The notes below the pieces were generated by a model that worked only from the letters and a program-made list of their open reading frames with translations, was not told the origin of the DNA and searched no databases. From Porticoccus sp. W117 (GTDB lineage Bacteria > Pseudomonadota > Gammaproteobacteria > Pseudomonadales > Porticoccaceae), in assembly GCF_030341905.1 (NCBI RefSeq), contig NZ_JATAAF010000010.1, positions 41,289 to 105,288 on the forward strand: DNA of 64,000 nt. The letters run 5' to 3'. The position numbers and the translations under genes are program-made. Shown here piece after piece: positions 7,721-16,282 of the stretch (the stretch's first letter is position 1; each line of letters starts with the position of its first letter).

Positions 7721-9078
7721 TGGGGCGCTTGTTCTGGAAACTGTTTAGCGCCTACTGGCTGGCCTTTGTGGTGATTATTGTCGCTGGCTTTGTGGGGCTT
7801 TCCCTGTATCGTCAACACCTGACTCATGAACTGTTCGAAAATTCCAGCCGCCCGGAAGTGGTCACTATTGCCAATACATTGCGGGATGACGGGGTGGAAG
7901 CGGCTCAGCGCCTGCTGAAGGAAATGCGTTCATCGGGCACATCTCCGCGGCGTTTGGGGCTGGTCATTGTCAATAAAGATGGCACCGTCAGCCTGTCAGG
8001 CAGAAAACTGAACCCGCGCAGTCGCCGTAATATTCAGCATGCCTTGAGCAAGCCTTTGATTTACCCGCAGAAGCAAGTGGTATCCCCCCAGGGGGAGAGC
8101 TACCACGTTATCTCCATGAGAAAGCAGTTTAGTGGTGGTGAGGAGCCATCCATGATGAGCGGTCGCTGGTTGATTCTCTCAATTGCCACCGCTGTCAGCC
8201 TTTTGCTGTGCTTTTGGCTTGCCCGCTACCTGAGCCGCCCAATCAAGCGTTTGAGTCGCGCCACTCGCAGCTACTCAGCTGGCAACCTGCATGTGCGGGT
8301 GGCCCCCCATGTGGGATCGCGCCGGGATGAAATCGCTGATCTGGCGCGGGATTTCGATGTAATGGCGGGCAAGTTGCAGCAGTTGATTGACGGTCAGCAG
8401 CAACTGCTTACGGATGTGTCCCACGAATTGCGCTCGCCCCTGGCGCGGCTGCAAATGGCGGTGGGGCTGGCCCGCAAACGCCAGCAGGACAGCTCCCTGA
8501 ACAGTGGTGAACTGGATCGCATCGAACGGGACGTGAAGCGCCTGGGTGAGTTGGTGGGCCAGGTACTGACCCTGTCGCGGCTGGAAACCGGGGTGGCGCC
8601 TCAACATCAACAGGACCTGTTGGATGTTTCAGAGTTGCTGCTCACCATTATTGAGGACGCCAACTACGAAGCGGCCAACAAAGGCTGCAAAGTGGTGCTT
8701 GATGCGGATATCGAACCCACCTTGATGGCGGATGGTGAACTGCTGCGCCAGGCGCTGGAAAACGTCATTCGCAACGCAGTGCGCTACAGCGCGGAAAGTA
8801 CGGAGATAACGGTTACCATGGCCGCTGTCTCTGATACCGGTTTCTTTACCATCGATGTCTGCGATCGCGGCCCAGGTGTTGCTGAAGACTTGTTGGAAAA
8901 ACTGTTTGAGCCTTTTGTACGCGGCAGCGCTGCTCGTGAACGAACGTCTGGCGATCGCGGCTACGGCCTGGGCATGGCCATCACCAAACGCGCTATCGAG
9001 TATCACGGTGGTAGTGCTTCGGCTCGCAACCGAAACGATGGCGGCCTGTGCGTCACCATCAAACTGCCCTTCCGGTAG
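7720..9078 (+). CDS. cpxA: Sensor histidine kinase, CpxA-like
   Basis: A 452-residue inner-membrane kinase: TM1 (about 10-30), a periplasmic sensor domain (about 31-148), TM2 (about 149-168), HAMP (about 169-222), HisKA with phospho-acceptor His235 (VSHELRSPL), and a HATPase domain with N box (NVIRNAVRYS), G1 (CDRGPGV) and G2 (GYGLGMAI). It should phosphorylate the upstream regulator, and its ATG overlaps that gene's TGA by one base. The divergent CpxP-like gene is the likely accessory inhibitor. The periplasmic domain is short, as in CpxA, but its ligand is unknown. Confidence 0.9.
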   Translation: MGRLFWKLFSAYWLAFVVIIVAGFVGLSLYRQHLTHELFENSSRPEVVTIANTLRDDGVEAAQRLLKEMRSSGTSPRRLGLVIVNKDGTVSLSGRKLNPRSRRNIQHALSKPLIYPQKQVVSPQGESYHVISMRKQFSGGEEPSMMSGRWLILSIATAVSLLLCFWLARYLSRPIKRLSRATRSYSAGNLHVRVAPHVGSRRDEIADLARDFDVMAGKLQQLIDGQQQLLTDVSHELRSPLARLQMAVGLARKRQQDSSLNSGELDRIERDVKRLGELVGQVLTLSRLETGVAPQHQQDLLDVSELLLTIIEDANYEAANKGCKVVLDADIEPTLMADGELLRQALENVIRNAVRYSAESTEITVTMAAVSDTGFFTIDVCDRGPGVAEDLLEKLFEPFVRGSAARERTSGDRGYGLGMAITKRAIEYHGGSASARNRNDGGLCVTIKLPFR

Positions 9079-9079
9079 C

Positions 9080-9132
9080 GTTTCGGGTTGCGAGTTACGG
9101 GTCGCGAGCAGGCCGAGCATGCAACCCGAAAC
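9080..9132. repeat. Inverted repeat after cpxA (GTTTCGGGTTGC arms)
   Basis: Perfect 12-bp arms at 9080-9091 and 9121-9132 enclose further CGGGT/GCGAG units. The motif family (CGGGTTGCGAG, GTTACGGGTCGCG) recurs at 46843-46880, 47047-47075 and about 52003-52025. It follows the cpxA stop directly and may serve as a hairpin terminator, although no T-run follows. Confidence 0.6.
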
Positions 9133-9210
9133 CTTGTTGTTCCCCATTGAGTTTATTTTCTGAAGTCTGCATCATTGCTGGCCTCAAATCATTTTTGATA
9201 AGGAAACGAT

Positions 9211-9807
9211 ATGGATTGGTCAACAGTCATTTTCTGGCTTGTGGTGGTGGGTATCGGCCTCTACGTGGTGTCCATTTACAACCGTCTGGTGTTGTTCAAA
9301 AACCGTTACCAGAACGCCTTTGCCCAGATTGAGGTGCAGCTGAAACGCCGTTACGACCTGATTCCCAATCTGGTAGAAACCGCCAAGGGTTACCTGAAGC
9401 ACGAAAAAGAAACTCTGGAAGCGGTAATCAGTGCCCGCAACAGCGCCCTTGCCGGGCTGCAGGCCGCTGCCGCCAACCCTGCCAGCGGGGCCGCCTTGCA
9501 GGAACTTGCCGGGGCTGAAGGGGCACTTGCCGGCGCGCTGGGCAAACTCAGCGTGGTGGTGGAAGACTACCCAGACCTGAAAGCCAACGAAAACATGATG
9601 CAGCTAACCGAGGAGCTGACCTCCACGGAAAATCGCGTCTCCTTTGCGCGCCAATCCTTCAACGATTGCGTCACCGCCTACAACAGTTACAAACAAACTT
9701 TCCCGCCAGTGATATTTGCCGGGCTGTTTGGCCATGGCAAAGATGCCTCACTGCTGGAATTTGCCGATAGCGAAGCCATTCAGCAGGCACCCAAGGTTAG
9801 CTTTTAA
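9211..9807 (+). CDS. lemA: LemA family protein
   Basis: A 198-residue protein with an N-terminal TM segment (about 7-25) followed by a long helical domain. The family hallmark YNRLVxxxNRxxNAFAQIEVQLKRRYDLIPNLVETxKGY is complete, and the C-terminal region keeps YNxxxxxFP and ends in a short FG-containing tail. LemA proteins are membrane-anchored, with the helical part probably periplasmic, and have no firmly proven activity. The M48 protease gene follows by 22 bp; this lemA-protease pairing is common and suggests a shared membrane quality-control role. ATG start with AAGGAAAC upstream. Confidence 0.92.
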   Translation: MDWSTVIFWLVVVGIGLYVVSIYNRLVLFKNRYQNAFAQIEVQLKRRYDLIPNLVETAKGYLKHEKETLEAVISARNSALAGLQAAAANPASGAALQELAGAEGALAGALGKLSVVVEDYPDLKANENMMQLTEELTSTENRVSFARQSFNDCVTAYNSYKQTFPPVIFAGLFGHGKDASLLEFADSEAIQQAPKVSF

Positions 9808-9829
9808 ATCGTATCGGCAGGGATAGGCC

Positions 9830-11704
9830 ATGAACTTCTACCAACACCAAGACAAAGCGCGGCGTATCACCTGGAAACTGGTGGTGCTGTTTGCCGTGGC
9901 AGTGGTTGGCCTGGTGGCATTGACTAACCTGCTGGTGGCGGCGGTGCTGGGCTACAACGGCTCGCTGGCTTCTGTAGACAGCCACTTGTTTGTGCAGATA
10001 TCCATTGCGGTTGTCGGCACCATCGCCATGGTGATTCTGTTCAAATGGCTGCAACTGCGCGGCGGTGGCAAGGTGGTGGCAGAACAGATGGGCGGCGTGC
10101 TGCTGAGCCGTGACAGTCGCGACCGCCATGAACGCCAGCTGCTCAATGTGGTGGAAGAAATGGCCATCGCCGCCGGTATGCCGGTACCGCCGGTGTACCT
10201 GCTGGAAGAGCAGGGCATCAACGCCTTCGCGGCCGGTTACAGCGCCAACGATGCGGTAATCGGCATTACCCGTGGTGCTCTGCAAGCCCTTGATCGCGAC
10301 CAGTTGCAAGGGGTGATCGGCCATGAATTCAGCCATATCCTCCATGGCGATACCCGTATTAACCTGCGTTTGATCGCCGTGCTGGCGGGCATTGTGTTTA
10401 TCGGCCAGGCGGGCAGAGTCATCATGCGCGGTAGCAGCCGCAGCCGGATTTCTGTTGGGCCTGTAAATAGAGGAAAGAGCAAGGGCAGTGGCGGTATTGT
10501 GTTGTTGGGCCTGGGGTTGACCATTATCGGCTATCTGGGGGTGATGATTGGCAACCTGATTCGCGCCGCCGTCAGCCGCCAGCGGGAATTTCTTGCCGAT
10601 GCCTCGGCGGTGCAATACACCCGCAACCCGGAGGGAATTGCCGGCGCCCTGCAGGTGATTGGCGGCAGCACGGCCAAGTCCTATATGGACAGCAGCCGTG
10701 CCGAACAAAACAGCCACCTGTTTTTTGGCAGTGTGCTGCTGCGCAAAGCCAGCTCCGCTTTTGCCACTCACCCACCTCTGGAACAGCGTATCCAGCGCAT
10801 ACTGCCCAATTGGGATGGGGAGTTTCTCGAGCCTCCCGCCAACCCGCAGGCAAGCAGTACCGACTCAGGCCTCAGCCAGTTTGCCGCTGGCAGCGTAACC
10901 CCCGGTTTGCAGGAACAAGTGCCTCAGGCAGGCCAGCTAACGGAGCAAAATCTACAGCAGGGGCGCGAGTTAATCGCTGGCCTTCCCGAAGTGCTCGATC
11001 GCGCCAGCCGTCACCCCTATTACGCCAGAGCGCTGGTATTGGCCATGGTGGTGAGCAAGCAGTCGGGGGAATTGCAGGATCGGCAACTGCAACTGATCGA
11101 CGATGGCATACGTCTGCGTCAGCGGGTGCAATCGTTGCTGCCAGCGGTCGCCGACCTCAAACCGGAGCAACGCCTGCCGTTGCTGGAACTGTCGGTGCCC
11201 GCCCTGAAGCAACAATCTTTCCGCCAGTACCAACAATTCGATCGCTACCTGCAAGAGGTTGTGGCCGCCGATGGTGAACTGGATCGCTTCGAGTGGATGT
11301 TACAGCGGTTGTTAAAGGGCTATCTGGAAAGCAGTTACAGCCTGCCCGGCAGTCAGGGTGGCGCTATTACCTCACTACACCGAGTGGCGCCAGAGTGTTT
11401 TGAAATACTCAGCCTGGTGGCCCACGAAGGGCACGACGGCTACTACCCGGCGGAGACTGCTTTCTACAAAGGCATGGAAGTACTCAACATTGGCCCTGCC
11501 CGTATTGTTCGCGAAGAAGAACTGACATTGCCCCGCATCGACAGTGCTCTCAACCGCTTACAGCGTTTAAGCCCACTGCTGAAACAACGCCTGCTAAACG
11601 CCTGCGCAGCTTGTATCGAGCACGATAACAAAGTGACGGCGAAAGAGAAGGAATGGTTGCGGGTGGTGGCGGTGGCGTTGGATTGTCCGATACCGGTGAT
11701 TTAG
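9830..11704 (+). CDS. M48-family zinc metalloprotease with C-terminal TerB-like extension
   Basis: A 624-residue membrane protease. TM helices lie at about 17-42 and 53-68. The zinc site is His165-Glu166-Phe-Ser-His169 (GHEFSHILHGD) with third ligand Glu253 (REFLADASAV), and a TM pair lies between at about 180-195 and 222-245. The core ends near residue 325 (THPPLEQRIQRI). The remaining 300 residues are soluble and helical, resembling the TerB-like tail of some YggG/LoiP-like relatives. HtpX-type enzymes degrade misfolded membrane proteins; this one presumably acts with LemA. Twice the length of HtpX. Confidence 0.88.
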   Translation: MNFYQHQDKARRITWKLVVLFAVAVVGLVALTNLLVAAVLGYNGSLASVDSHLFVQISIAVVGTIAMVILFKWLQLRGGGKVVAEQMGGVLLSRDSRDRHERQLLNVVEEMAIAAGMPVPPVYLLEEQGINAFAAGYSANDAVIGITRGALQALDRDQLQGVIGHEFSHILHGDTRINLRLIAVLAGIVFIGQAGRVIMRGSSRSRISVGPVNRGKSKGSGGIVLLGLGLTIIGYLGVMIGNLIRAAVSRQREFLADASAVQYTRNPEGIAGALQVIGGSTAKSYMDSSRAEQNSHLFFGSVLLRKASSAFATHPPLEQRIQRILPNWDGEFLEPPANPQASSTDSGLSQFAAGSVTPGLQEQVPQAGQLTEQNLQQGRELIAGLPEVLDRASRHPYYARALVLAMVVSKQSGELQDRQLQLIDDGIRLRQRVQSLLPAVADLKPEQRLPLLELSVPALKQQSFRQYQQFDRYLQEVVAADGELDRFEWMLQRLLKGYLESSYSLPGSQGGAITSLHRVAPECFEILSLVAHEGHDGYYPAETAFYKGMEVLNIGPARIVREEELTLPRIDSALNRLQRLSPLLKQRLLNACAACIEHDNKVTAKEKEWLRVVAVALDCPIPVI

Positions 11705-11721
11705 TTATCAGTAAATAAGCT

Positions 11722-12177
11722 ATGAGTGAGAATCCCTATCAGACGCCAGCGTCAGATTTGACTTCAACCCCGGAATCTTTGCACGCACCTAAAGTTGGGT
11801 GGAAATTCTATTTCTGGCTTATTTTAGTGCTGGAAATCATTGGGCTATATTCTTCGATTAACGAGCCGGATGTTGATCGACTCTATACAGTTCTAGAAGT
11901 GATAGTCTACTCAGTGATTATCTTTGGCGTCTTTGGTTTTTCTCACAATAAAAGAATTTTTCATTCCAAATTCTGGTTAACGTGGATACCAATTGGGATT
12001 GCTTATGATATTTACATAACCTATTTGTTAATCATCGACTTCGAAGTCCCTGAAAAACAGCAAATGCTAGTATTACTTGCCTTGACGATTACATTGCCAC
12101 TATGGTTTTTGCAATATCTTGCTTTGTATAAATATGGATCGAAGTCGCCGGAAATTTGGGATGTTTCAAATAAATAG
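11722..12177 (+). CDS. Hypothetical membrane protein with NPYQTP N-terminal motif
   Basis: A 151-residue protein with about four hydrophobic helices after a soluble N-terminal tail. The tail opens with ENPYQTPASDL, a short Pro/Tyr motif found at the start of many unrelated small bacterial membrane proteins. A similar opening (VYKAPESEL) starts the membrane protein at 24868. Base composition is AT-rich compared with the protease gene 17 bp upstream, and codon use is unlike the neighbours, which suggests recent acquisition. Function unknown. Confidence 0.75.
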   Translation: MSENPYQTPASDLTSTPESLHAPKVGWKFYFWLILVLEIIGLYSSINEPDVDRLYTVLEVIVYSVIIFGVFGFSHNKRIFHSKFWLTWIPIGIAYDIYITYLLIIDFEVPEKQQMLVLLALTITLPLWFLQYLALYKYGSKSPEIWDVSNK

Positions 12178-12181
12178 TAAG

Positions 12182-13303
12182 TTAAACCACCACCATATTA
12201 TTCCGATGAATCAATTCCTCGGAATCAATAAACCCCAATAGCCTGGCAATATCCCCACTGTTTTTCCCACAGATTTTCGCACTATCCACGGCGCTGTAGT
12301 TCACCAGCCCGCGGGCGATTTCGCTGCCGTTTTTGTCCACGCAGCGCACCAGGTCGCCGCGCTGGAAGTTGCCCTCCACTTTGGTAACGCCGATGGGCAG
12401 CAGGCTCTTGCCTTGCTGTTGCAGTACTTTGACGGCGCCGTCGTCCAGTGTCAGGGTGCCGCAAAATTGCAGGTGTCCCGCCAGCCATTGTTTGCGGGCG
12501 GCCACTGGCTGCTCATCGGCGCGCAGGCAGGTGCCCAGCGATTCACCACTGTGCAGGCGGGTGAGGATCTCTGCCTCCCGGCCCCAGGCAATCAGGGTGT
12601 GGGTGCCGGAGCGTGCCGCCAGGCGGGCAGCGCGCAGTTTGGTGACCATGCCGCCGCGACCCAGTGTGCCACCATCGCCAGCCAGTTTGTCCAGTTCGCT
12701 GTTGGCGGCCCGTTCTTCGCTAATCAAGGTGGCATCAGGGTTGCTGCGAGGGTCGGCGCTGTAAAGCCCTTCCTGGTCGGTCAAAATCGCCAAGGTATCC
12801 GCTTCCACCAGATTGGCTACCAAGGCGCCAAGGGTGTCGTTGTCGCCAAAGCGAATTTCATCGGTCACCACGGTGTCGTTTTCGTTGATCACCGGAATCA
12901 CACCCAAATCCAGCAAAGAGCGCAGGGTGCTGCGGGCGTTCAGGTAGCGGTGGCGGTTGGACAGGTCGTCGTGGGTCAGCAGTATTTGTGCGGTTTGCAG
13001 GCTGTGCTGTTGCAGAGCGCTCTGCCAGGTTTGCACCAGCCCCATCTGGCCGACAGCGGCCACCGCTTGCAGTTGGTGCATATTCTGTGGACGCTCACTC
13101 AACCCCAGCTGGCTGATGCCCGCCGCCACGGCGCCGGAGGACACCAATACCACCTCGACGCCTTGATCGCGCAGAAAAGCCAATTGCTTTGCCCACTGGT
13201 TAATGGCATCACGATCCAGGCACTGGCCATTATCGGTGAGCAGGGCGCTGCCGATTTTTACCACCCAGCGGCGGCTTTGTTTGAGCTGGTTGCGAATATT
13301 CAT
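12182..13303 (-). CDS. proB: Glutamate 5-kinase
   Basis: ProB phosphorylates L-glutamate to gamma-glutamyl phosphate, the first step of proline synthesis. The 373-residue protein has an amino-acid-kinase domain (about 1-260) with [14 protein letters not shown] at the start, VSSGAVAAG near 55, the NENDTV substrate loop near 140 and [12 protein letters not shown] near 215, then a C-terminal PUA domain (about 277-355). Length matches the full two-domain form. It is divergent from proA instead of forming a proBA operon; the 104-bp gap probably holds both promoters. Feedback inhibition by proline is a family property and was not inferred from residues here. Confidence 0.97.
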   Translation of the reverse strand: MNIRNQLKQSRRWVVKIGSALLTDNGQCLDRDAINQWAKQLAFLRDQGVEVVLVSSGAVAAGISQLGLSERPQNMHQLQAVAAVGQMGLVQTWQSALQQHSLQTAQILLTHDDLSNRHRYLNARSTLRSLLDLGVIPVINENDTVVTDEIRFGDNDTLGALVANLVEADTLAILTDQEGLYSADPRSNPDATLISEERAANSELDKLAGDGGTLGRGGMVTKLRAARLAARSGTHTLIAWGREAEILTRLHSGESLGTCLRADEQPVAARKQWLAGHLQFCGTLTLDDGAVKVLQQQGKSLLPIGVTKVEGNFQRGDLVRCVDKNGSEIARGLVNYSAVDSAKICGKNSGDIARLLGFIDSEELIHRNNMVVV

Positions 13304-13407
13304 GGTGACTGCCAGTACGGTTCGGTTGCGGACTGTATCACAGGCAGATTATATGGGTGAAAGGTTCGCTGTACCTTTTTGGCGCCTGCTTGGGTATCAT
13401 CGCCACC

Positions 13408-14661
13408 ATGGATATCAACACTTATATGAACGACGTTGGCCAGCAGGCTCGCAGCGCATCTCGCGCTCTTGCCAGGGCCAGTAGTGAACAGAAAAATCGC
13501 GCCTTGTTAGCCATGGCCGACGCGCTCGATGGTGCCCGCGAACAGCTGTTGGCCGCCAATGACAAAGACGTGGCCGCGGGCCGTGAATCTGGCCTGGATG
13601 CCGCGTTGTTGGATCGCCTGGCTCTGGATCACAGCCGTATCGATGGTATGATCGAAGGGTTGCAGCAGGTGGCTGCTCTGGAAGACCCTGTCGGTGCCAT
13701 CGACGATATGCGCTATCGCCCCAGCGGCATCCAGCTGGGCAAGATGCGTGTGCCGCTGGGGGTGGTGGGCATTATTTATGAGTCCCGCCCCAATGTGACC
13801 ATCGACGCCGCCAGTCTTTGCCTGAAATCCGGTAACGCGGCGATTTTGCGCGGTGGCAGCGAAGCATTTCACAGCAATTGCGCCATTGCCGAGTGTGTGG
13901 CGGCGGGGCTGCGCCAGGCGGATTTGCCAGAGGCGGCGGTGCAGTTGATCGCCACCACAGATCGCGCAGCGGTTGGCCAGTTGATTGCCATGCCTGATTA
14001 CGTGGATGTGATTATTCCCCGCGGTGGCCGCGGCCTGATTGAACGCATCAGTAACGAAGCGCGGGTGCCGGTTATCAAGCATCTGGACGGTATTTGCCAC
14101 GTGTACATCGATGGCGAAGCGGATTTGGAAAAGGCATTCAATATTGCCCTTAATGCCAAAACTCATCGCTATGGCGTGTGTAACGCTATGGAAACCCTGC
14201 TGGTTGCCGAACCGGTAGCGGCGCAAATACTGCCTCGTCTGGCGGCAGCTTATGCCGAAAAGAAAGTGGAACTGCGAGGCTGTGCTCGTACAGCGGAATT
14301 GATCAGCTGCAATCCGGCCAGTGAACAGGATTGGGCTACCGAATATTTGGCGCCTGTGCTGTCCATTCGCGTGGTGGCGGATGTGAGTGGCGCTATGGAT
14401 CATATTGCCCAGTACAGCTCCGGCCACACCGAATCCATTGTCACCGAGAACTACACCACTGGCCGCCGCTTTCTGACAGAGGTGGATTCCAGTTCGGTGT
14501 TGATCAACGCCTCCACCCGTTTTGCCGACGGTTTTGAATATGGCCTGGGTGCGGAAATTGGTATCTCCACCGACAAATTCCACGCTCGCGGCCCAGTGGG
14601 GCTGGAAGGGCTGACGTCGCAGAAATGGATTGTGTTTGGCGATGGCCAGATCAGGCAGTAA
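13408..14661 (+). CDS. proA: Gamma-glutamyl phosphate reductase
   Basis: ProA reduces gamma-glutamyl phosphate with NADPH to glutamate semialdehyde, the second proline step. The 417-residue protein has the aldehyde-dehydrogenase-like fold with nucleophile Cys258 in [13 protein letters not shown] and the conserved [14 protein letters not shown] segment near 110. I chose the ATG at 13408 because [19 protein letters not shown] matches the usual ProA N-terminus; a frame extends 17 codons upstream without a plausible start context. It leads the nadD-rsfS-rlmH-mrdA cluster and ends 3 bp before the nadD start. Confidence 0.97.
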   Translation: MDINTYMNDVGQQARSASRALARASSEQKNRALLAMADALDGAREQLLAANDKDVAAGRESGLDAALLDRLALDHSRIDGMIEGLQQVAALEDPVGAIDDMRYRPSGIQLGKMRVPLGVVGIIYESRPNVTIDAASLCLKSGNAAILRGGSEAFHSNCAIAECVAAGLRQADLPEAAVQLIATTDRAAVGQLIAMPDYVDVIIPRGGRGLIERISNEARVPVIKHLDGICHVYIDGEADLEKAFNIALNAKTHRYGVCNAMETLLVAEPVAAQILPRLAAAYAEKKVELRGCARTAELISCNPASEQDWATEYLAPVLSIRVVADVSGAMDHIAQYSSGHTESIVTENYTTGRRFLTEVDSSSVLINASTRFADGFEYGLGAEIGISTDKFHARGPVGLEGLTSQKWIVFGDGQIRQ

Positions 14662-14664
14662 CCG

Positions 14665-15351
14665 TTGAGCACACCTGAGCTATCCCAACAGCCCTCGGTA
14701 GGCTTGTTTGGTGGCACGTTTAACCCGGTTCATATCGGCCACCTGCGCTTGGCGTTGGAGATTCGCCAACACCTGCAGTTGGATGAAATGCGGCTGATGC
14801 CCTGCGCGCTGCCCCCTCATCGCGATGCTCCGGAGGTAGCTGCGCAACACCGCCTGGCCATGTTACAGCTGGCGGTGGCAGGGGAACCCGGTTTGCAGGT
14901 GGATGATCGTGAGCTGCGCCGCGCAGCGGCACATGCCGAAGCCAGGCCTTCCTATACTATTGATTCCGTTGCTGAATTGCGCACCGAGTTGGGGCCGCAG
15001 GCGGTTATTTGCCTGTGTATTGGCATGGACTCCCTGTTATCGCTGGATACCTGGCACCGTTGGCGCGAGTTGCTGGATTTTGTTCATCTGGTGGTGGTGG
15101 CGCGCCCCGGTTGGACTGCGCCACAATCGGGGGATGTGGCTGAGTGGCTCAAGCAGCACCGTATTGAGGATGCCGACCAGCTGCACCAGCAGCCGGCGGG
15201 TAAAGTGTGGCTGGAAACCCTGACCCTGTTACCGGTTTCCTCCACAGAAATTCGCCACAATCTGGCGGTGGGGCAATCGGTGCGTTACCTGTTGCCGGAG
15301 GCGGTAATAGGCTACATTAGTAAGTACAAACTGTATGCGAGAGATGCCTGA
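14665..15351 (+). CDS. nadD: Nicotinate-nucleotide adenylyltransferase
   Basis: NadD transfers AMP from ATP to nicotinate mononucleotide, giving deamido-NAD+. The 228-residue protein has the nucleotidyltransferase signature GLFGGTFNPVHIGHLRLA (residues 13-30) and the ISSTEIR-type motif near 192, here VSSTEIRHNL. The start is a TTG, 3 bp after the proA stop; no ATG or GTG lies between the stop and the conserved GGTFNP motif, so translation may be coupled to proA. Followed by rsfS after 30 bp. Confidence 0.95.
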   Translation: MSTPELSQQPSVGLFGGTFNPVHIGHLRLALEIRQHLQLDEMRLMPCALPPHRDAPEVAAQHRLAMLQLAVAGEPGLQVDDRELRRAAAHAEARPSYTIDSVAELRTELGPQAVICLCIGMDSLLSLDTWHRWRELLDFVHLVVVARPGWTAPQSGDVAEWLKQHRIEDADQLHQQPAGKVWLETLTLLPVSSTEIRHNLAVGQSVRYLLPEAVIGYISKYKLYARDA

Positions 15352-15381
15352 TTGCAGGCTCTTTAATTAACTGGACAATCT

Positions 15382-15729
15382 ATGAATCAAAATTTGCAGG
15401 AACTGGTAATCGATGCCCTGGAAGGCGTCAAAGCGAAAGATATTGTCACCCTGGATGTCAGTGGCCTCAGCGATGTTATGGATACCATGATCGTTGCCAG
15501 CGGCACCTCCAATCGCCACGTCAAGGCGCTGTCCGATAATGTTACCCACGAGGCCAAGGCGGCAGGCTTTCAGCCGTTGGGTGTAGAAGGCGCCGATCGT
15601 GCCGAATGGGTGCTGGTGGATCTGGGAGACGTGGTGGTTCATATCATGCTGCCCGCCACCCGCGCTTTTTACGATCTGGAAAAACTCTGGTCCATGCGCC
15701 CGGACGATGCCCAAAAAGAACAGTCTTAA
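15382..15729 (+). CDS. rsfS: Ribosomal silencing factor RsfS
   Basis: RsfS binds ribosomal protein uL14 on the 50S subunit and blocks joining with 30S under nutrient limitation. At 115 residues it is a normal-length family member, with the hallmark segments KDIVTLDVSGLSDVMDTMIVASGTSNRHVKAL (about 18-50), EWVLVDLGDVVVHIM (about 74-88) and the final FYDLEKLW. ATG start. Located between nadD and rlmH, the standard position in gammaproteobacteria. Confidence 0.96.
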   Translation: MNQNLQELVIDALEGVKAKDIVTLDVSGLSDVMDTMIVASGTSNRHVKALSDNVTHEAKAAGFQPLGVEGADRAEWVLVDLGDVVVHIMLPATRAFYDLEKLWSMRPDDAQKEQS

Positions 15730-15744
15730 ACAAGGCACTGGCTT

Positions 15745-16212
15745 GTGCGCCTGAAAATCATCGCTGTCGGTACCAAAATGCCCGCCTGGGTAGAAACCGG
15801 TGTGCAAGAGTACGGCAAACGCTTGCCGCCAGAGCTAAAAATGGAATGGCATGAACTGTCACTTGGACAAAGAGGCAAAGGGGCCGATGTCAAACGGGCC
15901 ATGGCCAAAGAAGGTGAAGCCATGCTCAAAGCCATAGGCCGCAATGACAAAGTGGTTGCCCTGGATGTAAAAGGCAAACCCTGGAGCACTGAACAGCTGG
16001 CAGGTCAGCTGAGCGACTGGCAGTTCCAGGGGTGTGATTACAGTTTTTTGATCGGCGGCCCCGATGGCCTGGCGCCAGAATGCCTGACTCGTGCCGACCT
16101 GAAATGGTCGCTGTCGCCGCTGACGTTGCCTCACCCGCTGGTGCGCATTGTGCTGGCGGAACAACTCTATCGGGCGTGGACAATCAATGCCGGTCATCCC
16201 TATCACAAGTGA
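15745..16212 (+). CDS. rlmH: 23S rRNA (pseudouridine1915-N3)-methyltransferase
   Basis: RlmH methylates pseudouridine 1915 in helix 69 of 23S rRNA on assembled 70S ribosomes. The 155-residue SPOUT-class protein has the full family pattern: [13 protein letters not shown] at the start, the knot segment [12 protein letters not shown] (about 99-110) and [33 protein letters not shown] at the end. The start is a GTG at 15745, 15 bp after rsfS, and no ATG fits the conserved N-terminus. A GAGATGAGAGACG-type repeat begins at its stop codon. Confidence 0.96.
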   Translation: MRLKIIAVGTKMPAWVETGVQEYGKRLPPELKMEWHELSLGQRGKGADVKRAMAKEGEAMLKAIGRNDKVVALDVKGKPWSTEQLAGQLSDWQFQGCDYSFLIGGPDGLAPECLTRADLKWSLSPLTLPHPLVRIVLAEQLYRAWTINAGHPYHK

Positions 16213-16282
16213 GACGAGAGATGAGAGACGTGAGACGAATTGCGGCTCTTACATCTCCCATCTTCCGTCTCCCATCTCTCGG
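16209..16282. repeat. GAGAYGAGAGACG palindromic repeat at the mrdA start
   Basis: Left arm GTGAGACGAGAGATGAGAGACGTGAGACG and right arm CTTACATCTCCCATCTTCCGTCTCCCATCTCTC are imperfect reverse complements. The same design occurs at 42093-42170. The element fills the whole rlmH-mrdA gap and contributes the only conventional start codon (TTG, 16240) available to mrdA. Confidence 0.75.

Noticed and set aside
9797..10771. 324-codon minus-strand frame opposite the M48 protease
   Set aside because: Composition is typical of an antisense shadow (His/Gln/Ala-rich), and the plus strand has the intact HExxH protease.
13507..14583. 358-codon minus-strand frame opposite proA
   Set aside because: Shadow of a well-supported proA; no recognisable motif.
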